Position numbers and translations under genes: made by a program. From Promethearchaeota archaeon Loki_b31 (GTDB lineage: Archaea > Asgardarchaeota > Lokiarchaeia > Sigyniarchaeales > SOKP01): a stretch of DNA of 53,744 nt. The stretch spans positions 1 through 53,744 of the forward strand of contig NJBI01000019.1 in the NCBI GenBank assembly GCA_005222975.1, read 5' to 3'. The notes under the pieces were generated by a model. The model was not told where the DNA came from. It made no database searches and saw only the letters and a list, made by a program, of their open reading frames with translations. Positions 24,101 through 33,694 of this stretch are shown one piece after another; within the stretch, counting starts at the first letter, position 1, and the number at the start of each line of letters is the position of its first letter.

Positions 24101-27100
24101 TATGTCAATTTAACAGAAACATTCACATTCGAAAGACAAGTTTCAACACAAATTAATCCAACAAATACGCCAGCTTTATTCGAAGTAATAAGAGGGAAAA
24201 ATATCACTTTTACTTTTAATTACTCAGATAAATTTTACGATCCAATTGAAATATATGATAATTTTCAAAGTATTTCTAGTTTAAATAATTTTGAGTGGTA
24301 TCTTTGGAATGATGGAAATGGTAATTATACACTTGAAGTAGATTCGACCAATGTTATAGTTAAAGATACTCCTTATGAACTTAACTTTAGTATTTCTGCT
24401 TTTGGCAATGAAACTCAAAAAATTTCTTTAACTATCTTAGTAACAATAATCCAAACAAGTATTGAAATCGAATCATGGAACAATAATGCTGATTTTGCTC
24501 GAAGTACTTGGACTAATGTATCTATAAATTTCTACTTTAATGATACCACAAATATCGCCGCGATTGATGGTTTAATTGATAATGATATTAAAATTAAGGA
24601 TTATTATGCAGGTACTACTTGGCAACCCGGATTTGAATTATTCAATCAACCAGGACCCGGAAATTATAAATTAAATATTAGCACTATAGGAAAGAACTCA
24701 GGTTTATATACATTACAATTGAATATCTCTAAATATCCGAACTACAAATGGAGCTTGGCTTACATTCAATTTTACTTAAGAGGAAATTACACTCAAATTA
24801 ATATGATTTCAGTCGAGGATCTTGAAGAAATACTAACACCTAGTGGTATTGGAAATAACTATACAACCTTCGTTGGGAGTGATTTAACTCTTGAATTCAA
24901 TGTGACGGATACGGAATATGGAGATAAGGCAATCACTGAAGGGATACCTGGCTATATTATAACGATAACATATAAAAATTTAATAACAGAATTAAGTGGA
25001 ACTCTTCAGCAAAGTTTTAGTTTTGTTTTCCAGTCAGCGGATTATGGTACATATATAGGAGATATCCTAACTTCAGAATTTATAGACGCGGGATATTATT
25101 TAATTAACATAACATTTGCGAAATTAAATTACAAAAACACAACTTTTAGTTTTAATTTAACTCTAGTAAATTCGCAAATTAATATTATTTCAATTTCCAA
25201 TCAGGGAGGTCAATTAGAACTTAGTGGGATAAATAACTTTTATAATTCATCTGTTGCTGTAGACATTACTATTGAATTTAATATAACTGATACAGAATCT
25301 TTAAATAGAACAATAGCTAGAGATGCGAGTTCGTATATAGTTAGATTTACAAATTTAGATACTGGAAAGAATGGAATTCTTGTAAACACTTTTGAGTTTA
25401 GTTTATCTACTTCAACATATAATGGAACTATAATAACTTCAGGATTACCTGCAGGCAATTATTTGATCAACCTGTCAGTTGTGATTTTGAACTATAAAAT
25501 AATTCCATTAACTTTTAATTTAACAATTATTTTAGCTGAAAGCAATATTATATCAATAACTAATATGGGAGGTCAATTATCACCTACTGGAGTAGGTGGA
25601 TTTTATGAACCTACTGTAACAACAGATATAGATATTGAATTTAATATAACAGATGCCAATTTTGGAAATGTTATTCAAATTGGAACGGGTATTTCTTATA
25701 CCATATCTTACATCAATATTGATACTTTAGAAAATGGAATCCTGCTAAACACTATTACCGAACTTGCTTTAAGTCATTTCGGAAGTATAGATATCTCATC
25801 ACTTTCAATTGGAAATTACTCTATTGCTATTATCATAAACAAAACTAATAATATGGTTTCCTATTTTAGTTTTAACATAAGAATTATTTTAGCTGAAAGC
25901 AATATTATATCAATAACTAATCCTGGAGGTCAATTATCACCTAGTGGTGTAGATAGTTTCTATGAATCTTTCATTGAAAGTAATATCAATATAGGTTTTA
26001 ATATAACAGATGCCAATTTTGGAAATATTCTTCAAATTGGAACGGGTATTTCTTATACCATATCTTACATCAATATTGATACTTTAGAAAATGGAATCCT
26101 GCTACACTCTATTACCGAACTTGCTTTAAGTCATTTCGGAAGTTTAGATATCACACTTTTATCAGTGGGAAATTATACATTTCTTATACTAGTTGAAAAA
26201 AACAACAATGATATAACAACATTGAGTTTTAATTTAAGTTTAATTGAAAAATATGATGTAAGAATCACTATTTTAGGAAAACCTGATGATGTTGTCGCAG
26301 GCAGATCTTTTACAATTATACTTAGAGTAGAATATTTCAACGGCTCAGCATGGTTACCATTGGTGGGTATAAATGTAATAAGTACCCCATATTTCGATGG
26401 TGTGCCTTCAACAGAGACTCAAACTCGGATAACAAATAGTACTGGTGGGGTTTTGTTTGAAATTACTGTCAGAAGTGATGCAGTTACAATGAATTTGACT
26501 ATTCAACTTGAGAGTAGTTATTATCATCTTGGAAAGTCTGCGATAATATCTGATATTATAATTATTCCACTAGCTATAGGTTTAACTTTTGAAGATCTAC
26601 TCCCTTATATCATAATAATTGGAGCTATTGTTGCTCTTGCTGGTGGTTCTTTAGCAGTTTATCGTGGTGTAGTCGTTCCCAAAAAGAGAGAAAAACAACG
26701 AATATTGACTGAAGTGAAAACTATATTTGATGACGCAATTAATTTAGAACATATTTTAGTATTATACAAAGGCACAGGAACCTGTATTTTCTTTAAGTCA
26801 TACGGTTCAGAACAAATAGATCCTGAATTAATAGGAGGATTTTTATCAGCAGTTTCTTCATTTGGAAAAGAAATGAAGACTCAAGAAGCATTAAATGAGA
26901 TTTCTTACGGCGATAAAATGTTATTACTAGCTGATGGAGAATATATACGAGTTGCATTAGTTTTAGGAAGAAAAGCATCCTTAATTCTTCATCGTCATTT
27001 AAAAGAATTCATAGATACCTTTGGAAAAATGTTTAAAGATGACTTACCAAATTGGAGAGGGCAACTTAATCCTTTTAAGAATGCAGGTCTTATAGTCGAT

Positions 27101-27958
27101 GAAATTTTGAACACTTCAATCATTCTACCGCATCAGCTATCATATGACTCTTCGAGTGTTAAGAATTTAAAGAGTCCCCAAGCACGGGATGTATTAAAGA
27201 TCGCACATAGCTGTTGTGAAGAAACAGAAAGAGAATTCTTATTTATTGCAACATTACTAGAGGAAGCATCTGAAAGAACTAATAAAGATACAGCAGAAAT
27301 TTTTATGGGAATTAAGGAATTACGAGACAGGAAAATCTTAATCCCAATAGAAATCTCAGCAATCGAAGCTCAACCAGTTTCTCAACAAGAAATAAATCTT
27401 ATTAATCAAAAAATTACTTCACTAACCAATTTATCTAACGAGGAAAAGCAAAATTTAGTGAATTTCTTAGCCCAATTAGGTTCAATAGAAAGAGAAGCTT
27501 ACCTTTCTAGCTTGACTAAACAACATGAAATCGTCTCTGCCCCAATTAAAACTACTATAGGAACTATTATAGTTGATAATAAGAAATCTGCCAAAAAAGG
27601 GGTTAAAGAGTTAAGCAAACGAGCTAAAATTGCGAAAGGAAAGAACAATTATCAAAAAACAATTGAATTGTATCAAAGCGCCGCTATGTTGGCTTCAAAC
27701 TGGGAATTATCAAATGAATTCGTTATAATAGAAGAAATTATTCGAAAAACTAAAATTGAAGATTTAATCGCGAAAAAGAAGGATTTAGAAAAAGAGGCAA
27801 AAGATGCTGTTAAAAATAAGAATTACGCTGAAGCCAGCGCGAAGTATAAGCATGCGTCTAAAACCGCATCAGAAATTTTCAAACTGGGCGCTAATAGTAT
27901 GACAAAAGAAGTCAAGAGATTAACCAAAAAAGCAAATGTATACGAAAAATTAAAATAA
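21197..27958 (+). CDS. Giant surface protein with Roadblock/longin-like and TPR-like cytoplasmic tail
   Basis: The product is 2253 residues. A basic N-terminus and hydrophobic segment (about 12-35) form a signal or anchor. Residues about 40-1790 are a chain of beta-sandwich-like domains rich in NxT/S sites, with four tandem ~119-residue units near 1198-1685. A membrane helix lies at about 1801-1825, followed by PKKREKQR. The cytoplasmic part has a Roadblock/longin-like domain (about 1840-1960; LEHILVLYKGTGTCIFFKS, then GGFLSAVSSFGKEMK), a helical region, and two TPR- or MIT-like helical hairpins at 2125-2253. It may connect cell-surface binding to internal GTPases. The start could be the first ATG (21197) or the ATG of residue 4 (21206). 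Confidence 0.8.
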   Translation: MMFMRNSNKKKRIKTCLVLLFYFLSISLFINFNFEPPFYKDDANKDDFINFPKTSDSLPSFKGTGDKVNITLHQSYLNDSFNTALSPSDPNNNSFSLPCPTDTNFNSSFTNVTIKNLYAPNKTLIVEGDTQSIWTDVHDVYASFEVQGAGYIENITTYLRYQGSGYNLIDIYLFKAEDDNSNLRPLDSSGVKIYNDFNVSNTSPEWVTAGNIHHKFDTSETENNTYFIYMLVSELGNTYSSTLYDDEGPDALDESIVLDNFETPIQLFVSDLTTIDLSLKLYVSPLNNTPSPEQVNLKINNTIATGYGDGIGSGYWESTNINGSTSGELQYNISADWWDVTCAITSVQINYTKTDLKADSSFEVLGNGQDVYWNVTKPGGLNYFDSRFNNYTINFTISSRWTNIEVWNGGTNKTSDIKTINLNNYKDIQVFNAGNGTYWFLNATSSNLLTNIKKYVGTTSAADTFNYTNLVHFNGTFSSSINDGSINLSVYNPLALNDQLNYTFVNSSFVSGDDIYLGDWNISDTITKYGKFRILTQWNNGTDAGFFRDNITILAETNFLIDQPSQNTTFNSSTIFNVTITYRDREQDLDISDGDIYYKINAGTYSSVNESVKYIGSGKYNVTFDCNNTEFNYGSNTITIRANNTYHNNQTETLNIIILGETNLSRPFPKTYNFDSGETFNITLYFNDTVKNLGINESTVDITVNSSAYTPLDFFDYGNGYYNLTVNCSDDVFDIQGYGFFNLSINSEKINYNSQTTSFIIYIKGETNLAATKFPEPIKGYYNSDETFNITVFFNDLARNEGINDGIVNVYVKRVSSSIYQLYDTTIFPYGIGYYNFTVNCSDSEFDNYGKYDIQINVSKQHYYNAIYTFFGELIIGNTTLTIIEPSGMVSHVDDETFDIKIEYINHTKSDRITEADITYTINGTDHRSDNVINNPDGTYNITIDAGDSDFENNYGYRDIIINANKTNYVNLTETFTFERQVSTQINPTNTPALFEVIRGKNITFTFNYSDKFYDPIEIYDNFQSISSLNNFEWYLWNDGNGNYTLEVDSTNVIVKDTPYELNFSISAFGNETQKISLTILVTIIQTSIEIESWNNNADFARSTWTNVSINFYFNDTTNIAAIDGLIDNDIKIKDYYAGTTWQPGFELFNQPGPGNYKLNISTIGKNSGLYTLQLNISKYPNYKWSLAYIQFYLRGNYTQINMISVEDLEEILTPSGIGNNYTTFVGSDLTLEFNVTDTEYGDKAITEGIPGYIITITYKNLITELSGTLQQSFSFVFQSADYGTYIGDILTSEFIDAGYYLINITFAKLNYKNTTFSFNLTLVNSQINIISISNQGGQLELSGINNFYNSSVAVDITIEFNITDTESLNRTIARDASSYIVRFTNLDTGKNGILVNTFEFSLSTSTYNGTIITSGLPAGNYLINLSVVILNYKIIPLTFNLTIILAESNIISITNMGGQLSPTGVGGFYEPTVTTDIDIEFNITDANFGNVIQIGTGISYTISYINIDTLENGILLNTITELALSHFGSIDISSLSIGNYSIAIIINKTNNMVSYFSFNIRIILAESNIISITNPGGQLSPSGVDSFYESFIESNINIGFNITDANFGNILQIGTGISYTISYINIDTLENGILLHSITELALSHFGSLDITLLSVGNYTFLILVEKNNNDITTLSFNLSLIEKYDVRITILGKPDDVVAGRSFTIILRVEYFNGSAWLPLVGINVISTPYFDGVPSTETQTRITNSTGGVLFEITVRSDAVTMNLTIQLESSYYHLGKSAIISDIIIIPLAIGLTFEDLLPYIIIIGAIVALAGGSLAVYRGVVVPKKREKQRILTEVKTIFDDAINLEHILVLYKGTGTCIFFKSYGSEQIDPELIGGFLSAVSSFGKEMKTQEALNEISYGDKMLLLADGEYIRVALVLGRKASLILHRHLKEFIDTFGKMFKDDLPNWRGQLNPFKNAGLIVDEILNTSIILPHQLSYDSSSVKNLKSPQARDVLKIAHSCCEETEREFLFIATLLEEASERTNKDTAEIFMGIKELRDRKILIPIEISAIEAQPVSQQEINLINQKITSLTNLSNEEKQNLVNFLAQLGSIEREAYLSSLTKQHEIVSAPIKTTIGTIIVDNKKSAKKGVKELSKRAKIAKGKNNYQKTIELYQSAAMLASNWELSNEFVIIEEIIRKTKIEDLIAKKKDLEKEAKDAVKNKNYAEASAKYKHASKTASEIFKLGANSMTKEVKRLTKKANVYEKLK
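24790..26244 (+). repeat. Tandem ~357-bp repeats in the surface protein gene
   Basis: Four successive domains share the pattern I-I-S-I/V...SG followed by FNITD. The last two (from about 25531 and 25888, period 357 bases) are nearly identical at DNA level over long stretches, indicating recent duplication or gene conversion inside the gene. Confidence 0.85.
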
Positions 27959-28000
27959 ATTAAATTTTTATTATTCTTTTTATTTTCTATTTTTTTTACG
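27959..28000 (+). terminator. T-rich terminator region between convergent genes
   Basis: Several T-runs, the longest of eight, follow the surface protein stop and precede the convergent radA stop. Confidence 0.35.
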
Positions 28001-28032
28001 TTAGTATTTAAAAAAGAGATTTTTTAAATGGT

Positions 28033-29292
28033 TTAATCGGTAATTCCATTTTCTGTTATTGAGAATACAGCTTCTCCTTCGGGTAGATGAGGCGCATCAA
28101 TCATTTTCGCTACTCTCTGCTCGCCTTTACCTTTTCTTAAATATACTCTAATTGTTGATCCATGAGCAACTATATTCCCTCCTGCCGCTACTGTTGGGTT
28201 CCCATAAAAAACATCAGGTTTTGATTGAACTTGATTTGTTACAATGATACATAACTCGGGGAAAATATCTGTTAAACGTAATAAATCGTGTAAGTGGGTA
28301 TTAATAGTTTGTTGTCTGGTTGCTAACGTACCTCTACCTACATATTCACTTCGAAAATGTCCAATTAAAGAATCAACTATTATTAGTTTGATGTTTTTCT
28401 CTTTGATAAGATTAGTAGCTTCTTTTACTAGGAGAATTTGATGATCAGAATTGTAAGCACGACCAAATATTATGTTTTTCAAAATCTTTTTGTGATCTAA
28501 ATCAAGTCCTTCAGACATCTGTATTATTCTTTCAGGTCTAAATGTTCCTTCAGTGTCTATATACAATGCATTTCCATTGAGACCCCCATCTTCCTCGGGT
28601 AATTGAACATTAACGCATAATTGATGGGCTATTTGGGTTTTACCGGTCCTGAATTCTCCAAAAAACTCAACAACGCATCCAGTTTCAATTCCACCTCCAA
28701 AAAGATCGTCGAGTTCTTGACTACCTGTCGTAATTCGCGTAATATTTTTTCTGTACTCCCACACATCTTCAGCAGACTTGAAGCCGATTTTTAACTGGGA
28801 CATACTAGCTTTAATTAATTTAGCGGTTGTTTTATCTCCAAGCCCAGATTCATTTTGAATTATCCTTGGGGGCGTATAAGCGATGGACTCAAGGCTACTA
28901 AATCCAGCTTTAATTAGTTTTTTAAGCGTAGCTTCACCTACCCCAGGAAGCTTTTTAACAGCTTCTACAGAAACATTTGCGTCATTGATTATAACTTCAT
29001 TACTATCTGAATCTGAATCTAATTCTAATTCTTCTTCCATCTCATTTAATTCGATAATATAATCTTCCTCTTCCTCTAAATTTTCAAATATCTCTTCTAC
29101 TTCAGATTCAAGTTCTTTTTCATTGCTTTCAGATTCTTCTTCGATTTCTTTTTTATCTATTTCGAACCAGGCAAATTTTAAATGGTCCTTGTAAATTTTG
29201 CCTTTAGTATGGTTTCTTTTACATTCTTTACAGAAATAAGGCTCTCCATTCCCAGATTGGCCTCCATTATTCATTTCGCTTGCTTTAGCCAT
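28033..29292 (-). CDS. radA: RadA recombinase with unusual zinc/acidic N-terminal extension
   Basis: The product is 419 residues, against roughly 320-350 for most RadA. Helix-hairpin-helix motifs lie at 112-165 ([17 protein letters not shown]), Walker A is GEFRTGKTQ (212-220), and [19 protein letters not shown] and TNQVQSKPD are core RadA/Rad51 blocks. It forms filaments on single-stranded DNA for homologous recombination. The extra 100 residues carry C21-x2-C24, His28 and His37, which could hold zinc, and then a very acidic stretch (50-95). No intein. Monocistronic. Confidence 0.93.
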   Translation of the reverse strand: MAKASEMNNGGQSGNGEPYFCKECKRNHTKGKIYKDHLKFAWFEIDKKEIEEESESNEKELESEVEEIFENLEEEEDYIIELNEMEEELELDSDSDSNEVIINDANVSVEAVKKLPGVGEATLKKLIKAGFSSLESIAYTPPRIIQNESGLGDKTTAKLIKASMSQLKIGFKSAEDVWEYRKNITRITTGSQELDDLFGGGIETGCVVEFFGEFRTGKTQIAHQLCVNVQLPEEDGGLNGNALYIDTEGTFRPERIIQMSEGLDLDHKKILKNIIFGRAYNSDHQILLVKEATNLIKEKNIKLIIVDSLIGHFRSEYVGRGTLATRQQTINTHLHDLLRLTDIFPELCIIVTNQVQSKPDVFYGNPTVAAGGNIVAHGSTIRVYLRKGKGEQRVAKMIDAPHLPEGEAVFSITENGITD

Positions 29293-29431
29293 TACAAATC
29301 ACAATTTATTAAAATTTAGTGTAATTTTTATAGTTCTTAATGATTATTTTATAAATATTACAAAAGCTATTTTAAAGAAAATAGACCTCGAATTTTTCAA
29401 TTTTTAGACATATCAATCCTTTAATAATTGA

Positions 29432-29791
29432 CTAATACAGGCTTTTAATTTGTTCCGAGATTTTTCTCATTTCAACGAAGCAAGTGTCCATTCGAGCGTC
29501 AATATCTAAGCATACTGCTAAAATCAAATCGCTCCCAGCCTCCATAACTACAAAATTGCCTATATCACCTTGCAAAATACAGAGATCAAGCTTTCCGGAT
29601 TTTAATTCTATTAATACACGCTCCGCAACGGATAGAATTGTTGCTGTCATCGCAGCTATCTTTAAATCAGAAATCTGTTCTTCTAAAATCGAGTGAACAA
29701 TTAAACCTTCTATTGATACGATCGCCGCAGATCTTATACCATCGATACACTCGTATAAATCTTCTAATAAAAAGAGATATTCATCTGACAT
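29432..29791 (-). CDS. Roadblock/LC7 protein (MglB-like)
   Basis: The product is 119 residues, a single Roadblock/LC7 domain: a helix, IRSAAIVSIEGLIVHSIL, a helix (AAMTATILSVAERVLIEL), LDLCILQGDIGNFVVMEAGSDLILAVCLD, and a final helix. Such proteins dimerise and act on small GTPases. It lies 10 kb from the Roadblock-GTPase fusion and 1.5 kb from the surface protein with a related tail. Not in an operon with a GTPase. Confidence 0.85.
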   Translation of the reverse strand: MSDEYLFLLEDLYECIDGIRSAAIVSIEGLIVHSILEEQISDLKIAAMTATILSVAERVLIELKSGKLDLCILQGDIGNFVVMEAGSDLILAVCLDIDARMDTCFVEMRKISEQIKSLY

Positions 29792-29915
29792 AGAAATTAT
29801 AACGCGGTAATATGAATTTAAAACATTAATGATATAAAATATTCCTTTTCTAATAATGTTTTTTTAAATAGGATATATCACAAGTCATATTTAGAAAAAA
29901 ATATATTACCTTAAT

Positions 29916-29921
29916 AGGTGA
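29916..29921 (+). promoter_or_regulatory. Ribosome binding site of pgi
   Basis: AGGTGA ends eight bases before the ATG at 29929. Confidence 0.6.
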
Positions 29922-29928
29922 ATTAAAA

Positions 29929-31176
29929 ATGAGTTTAGGTTTAAATTTCGAATATTATCCAAAAATTAACGCCAATTTAATGGAAAAATTAATTTCAATC
30001 TCTAAATCCAATAAACACAACTGGGATCCTCCATTCTTTACTGACACTGAATCGTATATAGACATGGGAGCAATTCACCAAGCGTCTAAAGAATTTCTGA
30101 GTGAGAAAATAAAGAACATTATAGTTTTAGGAACGGGGGGCTCAATTCAAACTTTACTTGCATTAAGACATTTATCTAAAAAGAATCTATATTCTATTAC
30201 AAGTTCTAGGGCTGTAGAATTAAAACAGTGCCTTGATACAGCAGATCCTGAAAATTCGGTTGTAATTCCGATCTCTAGAGGAGGCGAAACTTTAGATGTA
30301 AACTCTACTATAGGAATTTTCTTAAAAAATAATTACAAATTTCTAGGGCTCTCTTCAAAGGGTACGATGCGTCAAATATTAGAAAAAATAGGGTGCCCCA
30401 TTCTGGAAGTTCCTGATATCTCTGGTCGTTTTGCGGGATCCATCTCTAATGTTGGAATTGTCCCAGCTTTTCTGTTAGGAGTTAACATCGAAGCTTTTTT
30501 AAAAGGGTTAAACGATGCTTATAAAGAATTTATGAGTTTTGATGAGAACCCCGCATTCCGTTTTTCAGCATTTCTTTATAATTTGTACAAAAAAGGTTAC
30601 AAGACTGTATTTTCTATGCCATATTCTCTGAATCTTGAAGGAAGTGTAGGATTATTCGTGCAAGAAACATCAGAAAGCACTGGGAAGAACGAAAAAGGCC
30701 TAATTGGCGCTTATCAATCTGCTCCACTGTGCCAGCATTCAGTTTTAGAATATCTATTAGGTGGAACTAAGGGCGCTGTAGTCCCGGTATTGTGGACCAT
30801 AAAAAAAGAATTCCCAGATTTTAACTTAGATTCCTCAATAGAATATGTAAACGGTCAAACTGCCCAAACCATAGTAAATTATCAAGCAGACGCTACTTTT
30901 CAAGCCCTAATAGAACAAGGAGTTCCGTCAGCTAAAGTCTCAATTGAACGCTCTGACGAATATAATATAGGCAATCTAATCGCTTTTATTCAATCGACAG
31001 TCTATTATTTATGTTTATTATTAGATGTAAACTGGTCAAACAATCCGAAAGTAGTTATAGGAAAAAAAATTGGGAACGAAGCCTTAAAAAATAGAAGTCC
31101 CCCTGAAGAAAGAGAAAAAATCAGAAAAGAACTGGCCGAACATAAATTTCATCGAGATTTTTTTGGAATTAATTAA
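29929..31176 (+). CDS. pgi: Glucose-6-phosphate isomerase
   Basis: The product is 415 residues. VLGTGGSIQTLLALR and ISRGGETLDV are the two SIS sugar-phosphate loops; GRFAGSISNVGIVPAFLLG is the conserved PGI block, and the C-terminus has the helix containing NPKVVIGKKIGNEAL. It interconverts glucose-6-phosphate and fructose-6-phosphate in glycolysis or gluconeogenesis. It is shorter than bacterial PGI (about 450 or 550 residues), as in archaeal members of the superfamily. Converges with aspartate kinase after 14 bases. Confidence 0.85.
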   Translation: MSLGLNFEYYPKINANLMEKLISISKSNKHNWDPPFFTDTESYIDMGAIHQASKEFLSEKIKNIIVLGTGGSIQTLLALRHLSKKNLYSITSSRAVELKQCLDTADPENSVVIPISRGGETLDVNSTIGIFLKNNYKFLGLSSKGTMRQILEKIGCPILEVPDISGRFAGSISNVGIVPAFLLGVNIEAFLKGLNDAYKEFMSFDENPAFRFSAFLYNLYKKGYKTVFSMPYSLNLEGSVGLFVQETSESTGKNEKGLIGAYQSAPLCQHSVLEYLLGGTKGAVVPVLWTIKKEFPDFNLDSSIEYVNGQTAQTIVNYQADATFQALIEQGVPSAKVSIERSDEYNIGNLIAFIQSTVYYLCLLLDVNWSNNPKVVIGKKIGNEALKNRSPPEEREKIRKELAEHKFHRDFFGIN

Positions 31177-31190
31177 TTTCTTATTTTTTT

Positions 31191-32606
31191 CTACTTTTGA
31201 TTAATAAACTCATTATACAATACATTAATAGCTTTATCGCAATTTTTTCTATCAATTATTGCGGTAAAATTCAATTCAGAAGACCCTTGTGCAATTGCTT
31301 TAATATTTATATTGCCATCTCCTAGCGAAGTAAAGACTCTTCCAGCTATACCGGGTGTGTGAAGAATTCCTGCACCAATGACGGCAACTAATGAAATATC
31401 GTTATCAATTTTAATCTTAAACCACTTTTTACCAAAGAAATCTGAATTTCTTAATAAAAAACTAACTTTCATTGAATCTTCAAATTCTATACCAAAAGTT
31501 ATATTGTTTTCTGAGGAACTCTGTGATATAAACACAATATTAACATTATTATCTCCTAAAAGAGAAAAAATTTTAGAAGCAGTCCCCGTTAATGGAACCA
31601 TCGTATCGCTTTCGACGGTCACCATTGAGAGTTTATATATTGAAGTAATGGCTTTAATTACTTTGTCGTCTCTAACGATTTCTTTCGTTATCGCTGTAAA
31701 TTCGTCAGAATCAGGGTCGTTGAAAAACTTAATTTCAGAGGGAATATTTCCTTTTTCGTTAACATCAAGGCATAATGGATGTAGGACTTTTGAACCAAAA
31801 AACGCAAGTTCTTTTGCCTCTTTGTAAGAAATTTTCTTTAAGAGGGCCGTTTTTTCAGCGATTCTTGGGTCTGCGTTTAAAAAACCCTTAACATTCTTCC
31901 AGTAAATTACTTTTAAGTTAAAGTTAATCCTAAGACAGTATGCTAGGATTGCCGCTGTTAAATCGCTTCCTCCTCTTCCGAATGTAGTAATTTTTTTATC
32001 TTTCGTAGAGCCATAAAACCCAGTTACACAGATAATTTCAATTAATTCAGATTGGAGCAAGGGGATTATTCTATCAGTCACTTTTATCTCAGTCTCTTCT
32101 AATAACGGAAGGGCTCTCCCAAAGTTATCGTCTGTAAGGAGAATCTCATCAGAAGGGATATATTCTACTTTAAAGTTTTTTGATTTTAAATATTGGCTTA
32201 AAATGAATGTGCTAAGTTTTTCTCCATAGGAAATAATTATATCCTGAATTTCCATACTTGGCCGGATTAATTTAATTACGCTGCCTATCTGTTTTAATTC
32301 GCTAATTTCTTTTTTTAAAAATTCAAAGGTCTTTTTAAATTCGCTTTCTTCGTTGATAAGAATTTGATTAATCACATTTTTATGGATATTAAAAATATCG
32401 TCAATAATGTAATCGCATTTAGGTTCTTCTTTACAAGATTTCTTATAAAAATCTATTAACTTATCAGTTATTCCATTTAACGCAGATGCTACAATTATTA
32501 CATTAGAGGCTTCTCTATATTTTTTAACAATATATTGTATTTGATTAAACGATTTTTCATCTTTTAAACAAGAACCTCCAAATTTCATTACAACTAGATT
32601 TTCCAT
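31191..32606 (-). CDS. lysC: Aspartate kinase
   Basis: From the ATG at 32606 the product is 471 residues; the frame opens 18 bases earlier with a TTG, but VVMKFGGSCL, the family N-terminal motif, fits the ATG. TTFGRGGSDLTAAILA is the aspartate/ATP site. Two ACT-type regions follow (about 310-470), which usually give feedback control by lysine or threonine. It starts the aspartate pathway to lysine, threonine and methionine. No other pathway gene is adjacent. Confidence 0.92.
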   Translation of the reverse strand: MENLVVMKFGGSCLKDEKSFNQIQYIVKKYREASNVIIVASALNGITDKLIDFYKKSCKEEPKCDYIIDDIFNIHKNVINQILINEESEFKKTFEFLKKEISELKQIGSVIKLIRPSMEIQDIIISYGEKLSTFILSQYLKSKNFKVEYIPSDEILLTDDNFGRALPLLEETEIKVTDRIIPLLQSELIEIICVTGFYGSTKDKKITTFGRGGSDLTAAILAYCLRINFNLKVIYWKNVKGFLNADPRIAEKTALLKKISYKEAKELAFFGSKVLHPLCLDVNEKGNIPSEIKFFNDPDSDEFTAITKEIVRDDKVIKAITSIYKLSMVTVESDTMVPLTGTASKIFSLLGDNNVNIVFISQSSSENNITFGIEFEDSMKVSFLLRNSDFFGKKWFKIKIDNDISLVAVIGAGILHTPGIAGRVFTSLGDGNINIKAIAQGSSELNFTAIIDRKNCDKAINVLYNEFINQK

Positions 32607-32701
32607 TCTAACTAGAAAACACAATTTTTGAGTTAAATTGAGATATTAATGAATAGAAAAAATCGAAAACTTATAAATAAGTTGGTATTCCACAATAATT
32701 T

Positions 32702-33122
32702 TTACTTCTGAGAAATCATGGGAATTATCGCATTATTTGGACAATTAACGAAACATTTTAAACAATTCTGACATAAATCCATATTTTTCTTATTAAAAGT
32801 AATCTGTTTTTTATCCGAATCTGGGTCAATAATCAGAATATATAAGTTTTGGAAACAAAAACCTTCCTCTAAGCACTTTTTACAAACCATACATCTCTCG
32901 CTATCTATTTCAAAATCTATTAATTGCCCGTCTTCCATCGATATTACTTCAATTGCGTTGTGTTCGCACACATCAACGCATTTAAGACACCCTTTACATT
33001 TATTATAATCCACATACCTTAGTATCTTTAAAAAAAATAGCTTTTGGATGGCAAGAATACATACATTTTTGACATCGGACGCAAAATTGTGGGTTAACAC
33101 TTATAGGAAATAATTTTTCCAT
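32702..33122 (-). pseudogene. Polyferredoxin with apparent frameshift
   Basis: The ATG at 33122 opens a frame with a clear first cluster (CVRCQKCMYSCHPKAI) that stops soon after. One base out of register, the sequence continues (YVDYNKCKGCLKCVDVC...) with three more cysteine clusters: CKGCLKCVDVC, CMVCKKCLEEGFC and CQNCLKCFVNC. The join, near 33010-33035, follows a run of eight T. The whole would be a small ferredoxin with up to four [4Fe-4S] sites moving electrons in the cytoplasm. If the shift is real the gene is broken; an indel in the sequence is equally possible. The GTG at 33100 in the second frame is not a convincing start. Confidence 0.8.
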
Positions 33123-33249
33123 TTAATTTTACTTTTTCTTAATTTTAACTTTAGCTGTACTTCTTAAAAAAAATAGAAAAACAAGTTAATCAACCTAAAA
33201 AGATTTAAAAAAATATTTCAAAAAATATTTCAAAAAATTCGAATTCTAT

Positions 33250-33549
33250 TTATTTCGGAGGGGATAAAACGATCTCCATAGAGCTTACATTATTTTGACG
33301 ACCTTCCTCGCCTGTAAGTACCTCCGTGGTAATACTAATATCCTTATATTCAACTCCCTTCAAGAAACGATTTTTTAAAATCTCGCAGATATCAACGGCA
33401 TGAGAAATCGCCTTGCCGCGAGCTTTTACCGTACATTCTACTCCTTTATTCAAGACCATCATCACAGCCATTACATAATTCATCGTAGGACGACGCCCAA
33501 CAAAGACCGCGTTTTCTTGACCTTCCCTTCTTTTTCCTTTGTCTGACAT
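33250..33549 (-). CDS. albA: Alba chromatin protein
   Basis: The product is 99 residues. VFVGRRPTMNYVMAVMMVL is the Alba signature, and KARGKAISHAVDICEILKNR is the following conserved helix region. Alba dimers coat DNA and RNA. The loop residue that is usually Lys (GKKP type) is Arg here (GRRP). The ATG at 33549 is followed by a basic tail. Alone on its strand next to the ferredoxin. Confidence 0.93.
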   Translation of the reverse strand: MSDKGKRREGQENAVFVGRRPTMNYVMAVMMVLNKGVECTVKARGKAISHAVDICEILKNRFLKGVEYKDISITTEVLTGEEGRQNNVSSMEIVLSPPK

Positions 33550-33694
33550 TTTTTATTTTCTCCAAATTGTTATTTATTTATTCTCTATGTGTGTTAATTA
33601 TTCCTATGTATTATGCTTTAAATTTATTCAGAATTTATTTAAAAAAATGCAGGTTGCAAATAGAGTTGCAAAATAAAGTTGAAAAAGTTGCGAT

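Noticed and set aside
28033..29292. Intein in RadA
   Set aside because: The core motifs are contiguous; the extra length is entirely N-terminal.
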